A stretch of DNA of 64,000 nucleotides from JBEBVQ01 sp037190845 (GTDB lineage Bacteria; Bacteroidota; Bacteroidia; Chitinophagales; Chitinophagaceae): assembly GCA_037190845.1 (NCBI GenBank), contig JBBCJI010000002.1, positions 1-64,000 of the forward strand, in the 5' to 3' direction. The translations under genes and the position numbers were made by a program. Position 1 is the first letter of the stretch; each line of letters opens with the position of its first letter. Below, in pieces: positions 27,501 to 35,909 of this stretch. The notes under the pieces are model-generated. The model saw only the letters and a program-made list of their open reading frames with translations, was not told the origin of the DNA and did not search any database.

Positions 27501-29079
27501 TTACTCCTGGTATCATAACGGTGTAATGATCCCGGGAATAAATGCTTCCGGATATACGGCGACTGACAGCGGCAGCTATTACGTGGTTATCGCCAATGCA
27601 GGATGCGCTATTATTACGGACACACTAAAGATACAGACACATCTGCCTCCTGATGCGGTGACTGTTCCGGGAACAGACAGCTTTCTGTGTGCAGGTTCTG
27701 AAATGACGATTTCCACACGTCAGGTGCAGGGATGGCGATATCTGTGGTTGCGAAACGATACGATTATTCAGGGGGCAGGGCAGTACCGGCTACATACAAG
27801 AGTTCCGGGTAGTTATAGCGTCATTATAAGTTCTGATTATTGTCCCGGGGATACTTCCCGCACTATCTCTATCCGGGAAGTGCCAGCTCATGTCCGGTTA
27901 AGGGACGATACGGTGATATGTGGTTCTGTGCCGTTCCGCATCCCGTTGGATGCCGGCCCGGGATTTAGCAGCGTCCGCTGGTCTGATGGTACAACCGGAA
28001 GGACAACCATTGCCAATGTGCCTGGGGTATGGCATGTACGTGCCGGCAACGAATGCGGCACATTCACAGACAGCTTCCGCATAAGGCTGGAATCTGAATT
28101 TTTCCCCCGTCTGCCTGCAGATACACTGATATGTAATGCAGCCGGGGAAGCGATGCTGCGTGTCCCGGATATATTGCAGAATATTCGCTGGAGTACCGGC
28201 GCGACGTCTCCTGTTATTGTTGTAATCGGTCCCGGCCGGATTTATGTGCAGGGGCAAAGCCCATGCGGTATGGTGTATGATACAACAGATGTTAAATTCT
28301 GTCCGCCACTGATACAGGATATTAATCTTTCTGCGGAGAAAATCTGTTCCGGGGACTGTATTACCATTAGCCAGCATACTACAAATTACCCACAGGCTTT
28401 TGAATGGTTATTCAGTGGCGCAAACCCGGCAACCGCATCCGGAGCCATGCCCGGAACCGTTTGCTATACATCGCCCGGTACATATCCTATAACGCTGATC
28501 GCGTCTAATCCGGGAGGTGAAACCCGGCACACCCGGTATGTAGAGGTGGTACGTGTACCGGAAGCACGTTTCGGAGATACTGTAATCACTGTGCCGTACA
28601 AAACCGCTCTGCACCTGCAGTCCTGCGATGTGGCTGAAAGAGTATACTGGTATAAGGGCGACAGCCTGATATGCGCCGACTGTCCTGTGCTCGATCTGCA
28701 ACCCAAAGACTGGAAAGCCGTATACACCTGCGTTTTATACAACGACCCCGGCTGCAGGGACAGTTGCGTGTATTATATAAATACTACAGATATTCCTTCC
28801 GATATATTCCTTCCGGGAGCATTTTCTCCCAATAATGACGGGAAGAATGATCATTTTGGTATCATTACAGATAACCCCAACATTATCATACGGGAGTTCC
28901 GGGTTTACAATCGTTGGGGTAATACCGTATTTCAAGCCTATAAGACAGGGAAGAGCTGGGATGGGAGCTTCCGCGGCGCACCCGCAGAAGCCGGTACGTA
29001 TTTCTGGATGCTGTCATACAGGGTGGCCGGCAGTGAGCGTGTCTATCAGATGAAAGGTGATGTTGTATTGATACGATAA
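24556..29079 (+). CDS. Giant secreted protein with gliding-motility C-terminal domain
   Basis: The 1507-residue protein has a signal peptide (ILCISALLCILTFFVSAQ) and a long array of Ig/SprB-like repeats in its first half (GTFEVSVVAYCGGTFTGK, LPAGSYRIQVSDACG). The second half has Ig-like units (SWTGPNGFTSSLREPVIENV, STLTATGF, SWYHNGVMIPGINASGYTAT), a PKD-like region (LFSGANPATASGAMPGTVCY) and a type B sorting domain (IFLPGAFSPNNDGKNDHFGI to YQMKGDVVLIR). Type IX secretion to the surface is predicted; its ligand is unknown. DoxX follows after 26 bases. Confidence 0.9.
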   Translation: MSRILCISALLCILTFFVSAQCTNWTIGSRLINQSSCASSGSFEIELNGPDAANLSLIQYGIAAPPGGGISVPLNNSPVFTAMPAGTFEVSVVAYCGGTFTGKTARVTVPGLYEPPEMTINVNRNSLSCTKSGIITVAPRKGLPPYNIRILQSPSGYTGPVNATITSGTHVFRELPAGSYRIQVSDACGTGTNPHNVQILSLHPANIDFNYTGGMIASGCNAVSIAHPGVQSNSGWSGYPDTFYTISVEIPGLTARASMRWGSGSFTLPLLPGKTLKDCYGAAVNFTITSDCGPTTIPFSRPFPTPHLNFSTTLNCNTDFTSRFSFSGPLCYPVSYSYRHRSDGTHYGPFTASSGNVTTPPLPFGIYDVTFTTADGYTGTGTTRAEPLPSSPYRVSILTGSETPGLHGYIEGFRFTASHTPIGARTIELFSGPAGYSYFGGWSASINEINIRGSLPSTPATLRFPPGSYVWKITEGCGVYYLPVEVKAADAPAYTVNIIRSRQACEGRYIVPSATRVIRGGREPVKYFIYQFNPLLPGQLIYYGETQDSFLLTERGSYFILPAPAGSYNNTPLYDPSTYIRISYPNHYTRGVRYDYHRDPLEIDREQTQAFTCNGTAQGEIHARGKGGAPFAGSTPYRYALARAGNGVGGPFLMQNLTGIFTGFNGRAGDKFDVRVEDSCGAFIVQPLEILDLTKTRLISSDRYIVCDSATVKLTTIPLPNATYSWTGPNGFTSSLREPVIENVLSSVHVGLYKVTVRIPQCSVPFTDSTVITSSILPPAPEADVICTHPVRLAIRNPQPGMRYLWRERDYYYNTPYAEYTRESNRGLYEYVPNSDGFISAVAMDTMTRCMSYGPEIGYYRDARQQFRAGIQTGRTGICPGDTSTLTATGFVDPGLHTGLVASCQWFYNGVAIPGATERTYAAVQPGSYRVYVRLDTCQADTSDAVEILHIPAPVGNISAPTLDICEGEAVRITATAGSDYAYSWYHNGVMIPGINASGYTATDSGSYYVVIANAGCAIITDTLKIQTHLPPDAVTVPGTDSFLCAGSEMTISTRQVQGWRYLWLRNDTIIQGAGQYRLHTRVPGSYSVIISSDYCPGDTSRTISIREVPAHVRLRDDTVICGSVPFRIPLDAGPGFSSVRWSDGTTGRTTIANVPGVWHVRAGNECGTFTDSFRIRLESEFFPRLPADTLICNAAGEAMLRVPDILQNIRWSTGATSPVIVVIGPGRIYVQGQSPCGMVYDTTDVKFCPPLIQDINLSAEKICSGDCITISQHTTNYPQAFEWLFSGANPATASGAMPGTVCYTSPGTYPITLIASNPGGETRHTRYVEVVRVPEARFGDTVITVPYKTALHLQSCDVAERVYWYKGDSLICADCPVLDLQPKDWKAVYTCVLYNDPGCRDSCVYYINTTDIPSDIFLPGAFSPNNDGKNDHFGIITDNPNIIIREFRVYNRWGNTVFQAYKTGKSWDGSFRGAPAEAGTYFWMLSYRVAGSERVYQMKGDVVLIR

Positions 29080-29105
29080 TGAGCGGTAAACTCTATTTTT
29101 GAGAT

Positions 29106-29519
29106 ATGAAAAAGATATTTTCGACTAACTATTCTGCCACAGGACTCAATTTTGTAACGCTGCTGCTACGGGTTGTATTCGGTTTGCTGATGATGATCCC
29201 GCATGGATATGCCAAGCTGGTGAACTTTGATAAGATAGCGCCGAAATTTATGAATTTCATGGGATTGGGCCAAACGGCCTCACTGGGTCTTGTGATTTTT
29301 GCCGAATTCTTTTGTTCCCTCGCCCTGATTCTGGGATTGTTTACGCGACTTGCCCTGGTACCGCTTATTGTAGCAGCTTCTGTAATTGTGTTTCGTGCTC
29401 ATGCCGGAGATATTCTTGGAGAGGCAGAGCACGGATTTTTGTATCTCACTGTATATTTTGTACTAATGGTCACCGGACCGGGGAAATACAGTGTGGATGG
29501 GATGATTGCACGGAAATAG
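29106..29519 (+). CDS. DoxX family membrane protein
   Basis: The 137-residue protein has four membrane spans (TLLLRVVFGLLMMIPHGYAK, LGLVIFAEFFCSLALILGLF, LALVPLIVAASVIVFRAHAG, LYLTVYFVLMVTG) and the DoxX-type HGYAKL motif after the first. DoxX proteins are quinol-linked or of unclear function and often accompany redox enzymes. It lies 26 bases after the giant secreted protein and about 4.7 kb after the DODA-type gene. Confidence 0.88.
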   Translation: MKKIFSTNYSATGLNFVTLLLRVVFGLLMMIPHGYAKLVNFDKIAPKFMNFMGLGQTASLGLVIFAEFFCSLALILGLFTRLALVPLIVAASVIVFRAHAGDILGEAEHGFLYLTVYFVLMVTGPGKYSVDGMIARK

Positions 29520-29553
29520 GTTTTTTTTAACAAATGGCGCATGTTATCGGGGT

Positions 29554-29561
29554 TAGCTTTG
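29554..29561 (+). promoter_or_regulatory. Candidate -7 box TAGCTTTG of the DUF2911 gene
   Basis: A perfect TAnnTTTG match lies 26 bases upstream of the start codon at 29588. No clear TTTG at -33 is seen. Confidence 0.4.
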
Positions 29562-29587
29562 TAGCTCACTTAAATCAAAGTCTGATC

Positions 29588-30097
29588 ATGAAAAAAATTG
29601 CTGCATTTTGCACGATGTTCCTGGCAGTTGCTGTTATGGCCACAGCACAGGATAAGAAAGAAGCGCCTAAAAGCCCGCGCGTAACGGCAAAAAATGAGAT
29701 TGCCGAGATCTCATATGGCCAGCCTTCAAAACGTGATCGTGTTATATTCGGAGAATTAGTCCCCTACGGCAAAGTATGGCGTACCGGAGCTAATATGTCT
29801 ACCGATCTGACTGTACATACGGACGTACTATTTGGCGGAAAGAAACTGAAGAAAGGTACCTACGCGATCTTCACCATACCGGAAGAAAAAGAATGGACGA
29901 TCATCGTGAATAGTAAGCCGGAGCAGCGGGGTGCGTCTGAATATGACAAAAACAAAGATAAAAATGTGCTGGAGTTGAAGGCGCCGGTCGTAAGAACTGC
30001 TTCTGTGCAGGAAGCGTTTACAATAGACTTCGAAGGCAATGATCTCGTGTTTAGTTGGGATGACGTCAATGTAAAAGTACCCCTGGTAAAAAAATAA
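29588..30097 (+). CDS. DUF2911 domain secreted protein
   Basis: The 169-residue protein has a signal peptide (KKIAAFCTMFLAVAVMATAQ) and the DUF2911 signature: ISYGQPSKRDRVIFGELVPY, GKVWRTGANMSTDLTVHTDV, FGGKKLKKGTYAIFTIP and EWTIIVNSKPEQRGASEYD. The family is widespread in Bacteroidota, probably periplasmic, with no proven role. I chose ATG 29588, which gives a clean signal peptide; the frame is open from 29534. It converges on mdh across a bidirectional terminator. Confidence 0.88.
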   Translation: MKKIAAFCTMFLAVAVMATAQDKKEAPKSPRVTAKNEIAEISYGQPSKRDRVIFGELVPYGKVWRTGANMSTDLTVHTDVLFGGKKLKKGTYAIFTIPEEKEWTIIVNSKPEQRGASEYDKNKDKNVLELKAPVVRTASVQEAFTIDFEGNDLVFSWDDVNVKVPLVKK

Positions 30098-30112
30098 ATG
30101 GATGAACATGGT

Positions 30113-30155
30113 TGAATAAAAAAAGCGGATGAGTCTCATCCGCTTTTTTTATTCA
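30113..30155. terminator. Bidirectional terminator between DUF2911 and mdh
   Basis: Positions 30113-30155 form an almost perfect palindrome (GCGGATGAG / CTCATCCGC core flanked by A and T runs on opposite sides), so it gives a U tract on either strand. It lies between two converging genes. Confidence 0.92.
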
Positions 30156-30173
30156 TGATTGTATCTTAAATGA

Positions 30174-31109
30174 TTAAGCAACCAGTGTATCCAGTACGCT
30201 GTTCATATTGCGAACGGCTTCGGCAGATTTGTTGAATGCGGCTTGTTCTTCTTCGTTCAGCTTATAGTCAATGATCTTTTCCCAGCCATTGCTGCCGATC
30301 ACGACCGGTACACCAAGACAAATATCTTTCTGTCCGTATTCGCCGTCAAGAGCTACGCAGCAGGGGAATACTTTCTTCTGGTTACGTATGATGCTTTCTA
30401 CAAGAGCAGCTCCGGCCGCACCGGGTGCATACCAGGCGGAAGTGCCCAGGAGTTTGGTCAGCGTAGCGCCGCCTACCATTGTGTCGGCAGCAATTTGCTT
30501 TAACTGATCTTCAGGCAGGAAGTTGCTTACCGGTGTGCCGTTCAGTGTAGCAAGTCTTGTAAGGGGTATCATGGTCGTGTCGCCGTGTCCGCCGATCACC
30601 GTAGCGTGCAGGTCATTGGCCGAGCAGTCCAGTGCCTGCTGCAGGTAGCATTTAAAACGGGCGCTGTCGAGAATGCCACCCATACCGATGATCCGGTTCT
30701 TCGGCAGTCCTGTAGCTTTCAATGTGAGGTAAGTCATGGTATCCATCGGGTTGGAGATGATGACCAGAATGGTATTCGGTGAGTATTCCAGCAGACTCTT
30801 CGCTACGGTTTCCACGATCTTGGCATTGGTGCCGATCAGCTCTTCACGCGTCATGCCGGGTTTGCGGGGCAGGCCGGAGGTAATGACGCAGACATCGGAA
30901 TTGGCAGTTTTCGTGTAATCGTTGGTAACACCGGTAACACGTGTGTCAAATCCGAGTAAAGAAGCGGTTTGCATGATGTCGAGCGCTTTACCTTCGGCAA
31001 AGCCTTCTTTGATGTCAAGTAGTACAAGTTCTTCGGCCAGTTCTCTGCGGGCAATGTTGTCGGCACAGGTGGCGCCTACTGCACCAGCGCCTACTACGGT
31101 TATTTTCAT
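30174..31109 (-). CDS. mdh: Malate dehydrogenase
   Basis: The 311-residue enzyme interconverts malate and oxaloacetate in the TCA cycle. The NAD-binding loop reads VVGAGAVGATCADNIA, the substrate-binding region TSGLPRKPGMTREELI, and the catalytic histidine is in VIGGHGDTTMIPLTR. The cofactor aspartate is in LVLLDIKEG, favouring NAD. Length matches the LDH-like MDH group (about 310). Confidence 0.95.
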   Translation of the reverse strand: MKITVVGAGAVGATCADNIARRELAEELVLLDIKEGFAEGKALDIMQTASLLGFDTRVTGVTNDYTKTANSDVCVITSGLPRKPGMTREELIGTNAKIVETVAKSLLEYSPNTILVIISNPMDTMTYLTLKATGLPKNRIIGMGGILDSARFKCYLQQALDCSANDLHATVIGGHGDTTMIPLTRLATLNGTPVSNFLPEDQLKQIAADTMVGGATLTKLLGTSAWYAPGAAGAALVESIIRNQKKVFPCCVALDGEYGQKDICLGVPVVIGSNGWEKIIDYKLNEEEQAAFNKSAEAVRNMNSVLDTLVA

Positions 31110-31154
31110 GACTTATGTAGTGTAATGTTTTGGTGTGAAAAATAAAAATATCCG

Positions 31155-31162
31155 CAAAGTTA
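31155..31162 (-). promoter_or_regulatory. Candidate -7 box TAACTTTG of mdh
   Basis: On the minus strand TAACTTTG lies about 45 bases upstream of the mdh start at 31109. A TTA-like -33 element is only weakly visible. Confidence 0.5.
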
Positions 31163-31327
31163 GTTGATTCGTAAGAATTAAGAGCCTGTTTAAAATTTAT
31201 TCGGATCATGATATGTTAATGGTGAAAACATCAGGTTTGTAATATTGAAAAGACAGGGCGTTGCAGATGCTGCCCTTTCAGGGCGAAGTGGTGGCTATAC
31301 TAATGCCGGAATTTTAGACGCTAAAAG

Positions 31328-31379
31328 GATTTGAAAATGTGGCTGATGTATTGTAACACATCAGCCACATTTTCAAATC
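31328..31379. repeat. 22-bp perfect inverted repeat
   Basis: The arms 31328-31349 (GATTTGAAAATGTGGCTGAT onward) and 31358-31379 are exact complements with an 8-base loop. It carries the ATTTGAAAATG word seen at 12738, 23362 and 42819. It lies in the gap of nearly 300 bases between mdh and the C40 peptidase gene, which holds no gene. Confidence 0.85.
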
Positions 31380-31406
31380 TTGTCCAATAAACAGGGCTAA
31401 TTAAAC

Positions 31407-32069
31407 TTACAGGTTTTCATCCAACGGAATCCTGCCGGCACCTGCATAATAGCGTTTCCAGTAATTGTGATTGAGGTCACTGATCATGACGCCCCCGGTG
31501 CGGGAAGCATGTACAAAATGGTCATTGGCAAGATAGACGCCAACATGGGATATGCGTTTGCTCCGGATCCGGAAGAAAACGAGATCTCCTTCCTGCAGTT
31601 CATTTTTTTCTTTTATAATCTTGCAGAAGGTAAATTGCTCCAGAGCAGTCCGGACGAGATTGACAGCGTATACCTGCTCATACAGACGCTGTACAAATGC
31701 GGAACAATCTATACCGTTCGAATCATTCCCGCCCAGCCGGTAGCGTACACCCATCCAGTTGTCAATAAAGTCATAGAGGGAGATATTGGAAAGCGATTGC
31801 GGTACTACTTCCAGTATATCACTGTATTTAACCTGAAGGGCATTTGTTTCTGCCGGATCATATTTTTCCGTAGGTCGTTTTCGTAATTGTTTGGTGAGTG
31901 TCAGGCAATTATTGTTGTCATTGAGCTGAATGCTGTCAATAAAGCGTGGGGTGGGCTGACGATTGGCATGCTGTCGGGAAGCGCTGGTTGTCCGGCTCGT
32001 CTGGCAGCCGTATAGAAACAGCGTTGCCATGAGCAAATACCTGAAAAAAAGCCGGAATTCTTTATTCAT
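31407..32069 (-). CDS. C40 family (NlpC/P60) cell-wall hydrolase lipoprotein
   Basis: The 220-residue protein starts with a lipoprotein signal peptide (FRYLLMATLFLYGCQTS, lipid-modified Cys in LYGC). The C-terminal NlpC/P60 domain carries the catalytic Cys in DSNGIDCSAFVQRLYEQV and the His in RISHVGVYLANDHFVHAS. These enzymes cut peptidoglycan stem peptides in the periplasm. I chose ATG 32069; the frame upstream adds only three residues. Confidence 0.88.
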   Translation of the reverse strand: MNKEFRLFFRYLLMATLFLYGCQTSRTTSASRQHANRQPTPRFIDSIQLNDNNNCLTLTKQLRKRPTEKYDPAETNALQVKYSDILEVVPQSLSNISLYDFIDNWMGVRYRLGGNDSNGIDCSAFVQRLYEQVYAVNLVRTALEQFTFCKIIKEKNELQEGDLVFFRIRSKRISHVGVYLANDHFVHASRTGGVMISDLNHNYWKRYYAGAGRIPLDENL

Positions 32070-32454
32070 CAAGCACAATTAAAAAAAGCCGCATCTTCTG
32101 CTAAATACGACTGCTGTATACAAGAACAGGCGTTAACTTGTCTGCATTGGAGTCATTATCTGCAATATTTGCGGGTGTAAAGCCGGGACAAAGATAAGGA
32201 CAATTGCCCGTTGTTGAAGCATCAGAATGTATGGGATATGGGGGAATGCGATTACTGTAAGGGTGAAATTATTTGTCTTCACTACCTAATGAATATTACG
32301 ATCACCTTAAAGGAGTTGCATTACTGACGACTGCATCATCGAAAAACAGTGCCTGGAAAATAAATGGCTGATTTTTGATATCTTGGATATCTCAATGCAG
32401 GAAGTCAGAAGCCTCTGGCTCGCTTCCTGTAATTGAGCCGTTAGCTGCAATTTT
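32070..32454. other. Gap between C40 peptidase and Crp/Fnr genes
   Basis: No gene is supported. TATCTTTG on the minus strand (32189-32196) may be the -7 box of the C40 gene, 120 bases from its start. A short hairpin (CAGGAAG / CTTCCTG) lies at about 32397-32428, just upstream of the Crp/Fnr gene. Confidence 0.45.
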
Positions 32455-33021
32455 ATGGAACGACACGAGTATTTTAAGCTTTTTCACGACATCAGCGGGG
32501 CAGACTATGATTTGCTGACAGACCGGCTTAAAACAAGGAGGTTTAAAAAAGGCGATTTTATCACCGTCCCGGGACAGGTGCAGAAAGAACTCTATTTTGT
32601 GAAAAGCGGTGTGCAGATGTCTTATTTCGACATTAACGATAAAACACATGTGATCGCATTTACCTACTACCCGAACCTGTGTGCCATTCCTGAATCGTTT
32701 TCATTTCAGACACCTTCAAAATATTTTCTGACCTGCCTCACCGACAGTGAACTGGAATACATCAGTTTTGAAGCGCTGCAAAAATTGTTTGACCAATCGC
32801 AGCAACTGGAACGGTTTTTCAGAAGGATGACAGAATTTGTACTGGCGGGAATGATTAACCGGCATATTGAACTCCACGCGTTGACCATTAAAGAACGGTA
32901 CAAGGCATTTTGCCGGAGAAGCCCGCATTTATTGCAACTTGTGCCTCATAAATATATTGCGTCTTATCTGGGTATTGCTCCTACTAATTTCAGCAAGCTG
33001 TTCAATAATGTGAAATTCTGA
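32455..33021 (+). CDS. Crp/Fnr family transcription regulator
   Basis: The 188-residue protein has a cyclic-nucleotide-binding domain (RRFKKGDFITVPGQVQKELY, FVKSGVQMSYFDINDKTHVI) and a C-terminal helix-turn-helix (HKYIASYLGIAPTNFSKLFN). It lies 60 bases upstream of the alpha/beta hydrolase gene on the same strand, and may control it. The ligand is unknown. Confidence 0.85.
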   Translation: MERHEYFKLFHDISGADYDLLTDRLKTRRFKKGDFITVPGQVQKELYFVKSGVQMSYFDINDKTHVIAFTYYPNLCAIPESFSFQTPSKYFLTCLTDSELEYISFEALQKLFDQSQQLERFFRRMTEFVLAGMINRHIELHALTIKERYKAFCRRSPHLLQLVPHKYIASYLGIAPTNFSKLFNNVKF

Positions 33022-33081
33022 TGTTGGTATAAACCAAGATTTGTTTCCCGGATCATTCCAAACTTTGCCGTAAAACCTGGC

Positions 33082-33957
33082 ATGGCAATACATTGGCTTG
33101 ATACATCGGAGTATCCGTTTACTGCAAATTACTTCGGCATTAACGGACATAAACTTCATTATATTGATGAAGGGCAGGGTGCAACTGTTTTGTTTGTGCA
33201 CGGAACGCCTTCGTGGAGTTTTGATTTTCGCAATGTCATCAAAAAGCTAAAGCAGGATTTTCGTTGTGTAGCTATTGATCATATGGGATTCGGGCTTTCT
33301 GATAAGCCGGAATATTACGATTACACTACGCAAAACCACAGCAGGACACTTGAACGGTTTGTGCTTGAAAAAAAGCTGGATAATCTTACGTTGGTGGTCC
33401 ACGACTTTGGCGGTCCGATCGGATTGAATTTTGCCATCCGGCATCCCGAAAAAATAAAGCACTTAGTTGTTCTCAACTCCTGGTTGTGGAGCAGTAAAGA
33501 AGACGCGGACTATATCCGGTTGCGGAAAATATTGAAAAGTCCGTTGCTGCCTTTTTTGTATCGTTACCTCAATTTCTCGCCCCGGTTTATTTTGCCCCAA
33601 TCGTTTGGTGACCGTAAAATTTCAAAGTATTTATTAAAGCAATACATGCGGCCGTTTGCCAACAGGACACAGCGAAACGGCGCATTGGCATTTGCTAAAT
33701 CATTGCTGAACGATCAGGATTGGTTTGAGGAGCTCTGGAGCAGAAGGCAGGCTATCACCGCTAAGCCGGCATTGTTTATCTGGGGTATGAAAGATCCTGT
33801 GATTAAACCACATTATCTGGACAAATTCATTTCCGGTTTTACAAATTCAAAGACAATCAGGCTTGATGCAAGCGGACATTTTCCGCAGGAAGAAGACCCT
33901 GAAATTGTTACGAAATCCATACACTGTTTTCTGACAGAACAGAAGGAGCCCGGTTGA
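33082..33957 (+). CDS. Alpha/beta hydrolase, haloalkane dehalogenase-like
   Basis: The 291-residue enzyme has the oxyanion motif HGTPSWSFDF, a nucleophile elbow VVHDFGGPIGL in which the nucleophile is Asp108 rather than Ser, an acid in WGMKDPVIKPH and the catalytic His in DASGHFPQEE. An aspartate nucleophile points to dehalogenase or epoxide-hydrolase chemistry. However the Trp normally next to it in dehalogenases (HDWG) is replaced by Phe, and a Trp is present in LNSWLWSS. The true substrate is therefore open. Confidence 0.8.
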   Translation: MAIHWLDTSEYPFTANYFGINGHKLHYIDEGQGATVLFVHGTPSWSFDFRNVIKKLKQDFRCVAIDHMGFGLSDKPEYYDYTTQNHSRTLERFVLEKKLDNLTLVVHDFGGPIGLNFAIRHPEKIKHLVVLNSWLWSSKEDADYIRLRKILKSPLLPFLYRYLNFSPRFILPQSFGDRKISKYLLKQYMRPFANRTQRNGALAFAKSLLNDQDWFEELWSRRQAITAKPALFIWGMKDPVIKPHYLDKFISGFTNSKTIRLDASGHFPQEEDPEIVTKSIHCFLTEQKEPG

Positions 33958-34336
33958 TCTCTGGTTCCGGGCTACAGGTAATGTCAGTCTTTCATGCTCT
34001 TTTATCTGGGTAACCAAACAATGATGAAAATGACATAGTTGCTTGTAAGGCCTGGCTTCGGCAGGCTCAGTTACTGACATCAAAGAATGGTGGCTGAGCC
34101 TGTCGAAGCTATTGTTATCCAGCGTTACTGTACTCGCTATGTCATTATAGTACAACCAACGAACAGGAGTTCTGGATGACGAAGTGGTTGGGGCGAAATC
34201 TCCTGCTATTCCGGGAACCGACACCCAAAGCCACCTTTGATAAATCCTGTCTCAACCCGGATATGGTTACATAAACTTTTGAAGGCAAATCGCAACGCTG
34301 CGTGAACAGCGTGTTGAAGTCATGGATGCCGGTAGT
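33958..34336. other. Gap holding the first copy of the GCTTCGGCAGGCTCAG repeat
   Basis: No gene is supported. The repeat family copy at 34055-34165 fills most of the useful structure. The remaining sequence has no recognised motif. Confidence 0.5.
34055..34165. repeat. GCTTCGGCAGGCTCAG repeat, copy 1
   Basis: Arms at 34055-34070 and 34094-34109 are complementary with one mismatch, around a 23-base spacer. The following 50 bases (ATCCAGCGTTAC, then TCATTATAG, CAACCAACGAA) also match the copy at 61258. A third, shorter copy lies at 55691. Confidence 0.8.
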
Positions 34337-34948
34337 TTACTTTCCTGCTTCTTTTGCGAGGAACTTGCCCAGCGCCTTGCCGGCAGCAGCATACGCTTCC
34401 TGGATGCGTTCGCCGGTATCATAATCATTGCCGCCAAAGGTACGGCCGGGGCTTTTCATTACAGTTATTTTCGCTACTGCCTTGTCGGGGTTCGTAGTTT
34501 CCACGATCCATACCTCGCCGTTGATGACCGCATTCTTGCGCGTTACATAAACGTTAAAGCCGGGTTCTGTATAGGTGGTTTTGAAAATGAGGGTATATTG
34601 CGCAGAAGGATAATCCCCAATGGAAAGCTTCCCGGCATATTTGTTGAACAGCTCCTCAAACTGTGGCTGGAAGCGATTTTTCCTGTCGGCCTTCCATGCT
34701 TTCTCCCAGCCGTCACCTTTGCCTGTCTCTTTTTTGTTGTATTCTGCTTTCTTCTGCGCTATATATTCCCCTTCGGTATCGAATTTGCCAACGCCCATTT
34801 GGCTGTAATCGTAGGCAACATTCATCCTGGGTGCGCTCTTGAGCATATCCAAGCTGCCTTCTTTCAACCTGACGCTTTGTGCAGCCGCGGGTTGCATGGC
34901 GGTAAAGACGAGTAATGCCGTCAGTGCGGCGGATAAGATGTTTTTCAT
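34337..34948 (-). CDS. Secreted protein of unknown function, 203 residues
   Basis: A signal peptide is clear (ILSAALTALLVFTAMQPAAA, cleavage near AQS). The rest is mixed alpha/beta and rich in charged residues, with GVGKFDTEGEYIAQKKAEYN and AAAGKALGKFLAKEAGK at the end. A similar architecture is common in Bacteroidota, but I do not recognise a named family. It is probably periplasmic. Confidence 0.72.
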   Translation of the reverse strand: MKNILSAALTALLVFTAMQPAAAQSVRLKEGSLDMLKSAPRMNVAYDYSQMGVGKFDTEGEYIAQKKAEYNKKETGKGDGWEKAWKADRKNRFQPQFEELFNKYAGKLSIGDYPSAQYTLIFKTTYTEPGFNVYVTRKNAVINGEVWIVETTNPDKAVAKITVMKSPGRTFGGNDYDTGERIQEAYAAAGKALGKFLAKEAGK

Positions 34949-35357
34949 AAGGGGTAATTTTGCGGGCTAAATTAGCATTAATTTTCATTCCCCGCTTATT
35001 TCTTCACACCAGCGTCTGCTGCTGCTTATCTCATGTCCGCAGGAGGTCCTCCGGTTATCCGAAGCGTTATACCTCTGCTGGTCAAATATACTGCGCAACA
35101 GCTTTGAACTTTTGTCAGCAGCATCCACGAAAAGCTGATTGAGAAGGCAAAAGAAAAACTATCTGCCACCGACCTGCCAGTTAGCGGGATTGCTTTCACA
35201 AAAAAAGCAGCAATTTAGCAGGTTGCATTTTTCAGCGTGCACATATTTGATAGTCTGTTTGTTTTTTTATATATTTATCATATGAAGTTTTCTGCTGGGA
35301 AGATGTTGATGTTATAAACACATGATCATTCACCGCTGCCATAGAAACTAAATTTAA
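34949..35357. other. Gap with a possible gene remnant
   Basis: No intact gene. On the plus strand 35107-35217 reads TFVSSIHEKLIEKAKEKL and ends SGIAFTKKAAI before a stop, which looks like the last part of a decayed gene; a stop codon precedes it. I do not recognise the family. The rest is AT-rich spacer. Confidence 0.35.
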
Positions 35358-35909
35358 ATGAAAATATTCCTGACATTAAAACATTGGCAATTATTCTTAT
35401 TGTTCGCGGTATTCCCTGTGATTTTTCTGTTGGCAATAAGTAATCCAATATTCATGGTTAACGTTTTCCCCATCATTGCGATTTTATTTATGGGATTATG
35501 TTTTGCTTGGATCTATTCAACGGGTGCAAACCTGCATAAAAAATTATCGGCAATCACACCAATGAATATCACCTGGTTTAAAATAGCATTTTTCATACCT
35601 ATTGTTCATATGTTGTTTGTTTCCGTATTTATGTATAGGATGTTCCCTTACATTTATTCTGGTGTGAAACCCGATGCTCCCTTCATTACAACTTTGATAT
35701 TTGCTTTGGATTTATTGTCTGTGTTTTGCATCTTTTACTGTCTGTATTTTAACGCAAAAGTGTTGAAAGCTGTTGAATGGCAGAGGCCTGTGGGGTTTAA
35801 GGATTTTGTAGGAGAGTTCTTCCTTTTATGTTTTTTTTCGATAGGTGTTTGGATTGTTCAACCAAGAATAAACAAACTCTTTGTTGATAATCCTGAACAT
35901 ACTCGCTGA
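35358..35909 (+). CDS. Membrane protein of unknown function
   Basis: The 183-residue protein has about five hydrophobic spans (WQLFLLFAVFPVIFLLAISN, VFPIIAILFMGLCFAWIYS, WFKIAFFIPIVHMLFVSVFM, LIFALDLLSVFCIFYCLYFN, GEFFLLCFFSIGVWIV). No catalytic motif is visible. Its base composition is lower in GC than its neighbours, and repeat-rich gaps flank it, so it may be acquired. Confidence 0.7.
   Translation: MKIFLTLKHWQLFLLFAVFPVIFLLAISNPIFMVNVFPIIAILFMGLCFAWIYSTGANLHKKLSAITPMNITWFKIAFFIPIVHMLFVSVFMYRMFPYIYSGVKPDAPFITTLIFALDLLSVFCIFYCLYFNAKVLKAVEWQRPVGFKDFVGEFFLLCFFSIGVWIVQPRINKLFVDNPEHTR

Noticed and set aside
33847..34224. Minus-strand frame of 125 codons
   Set aside because: It is the reverse translation of the GCTTCGGCAGGCTCAG repeat; similar frames occur at the other copies because of the repeat, not because of a gene.
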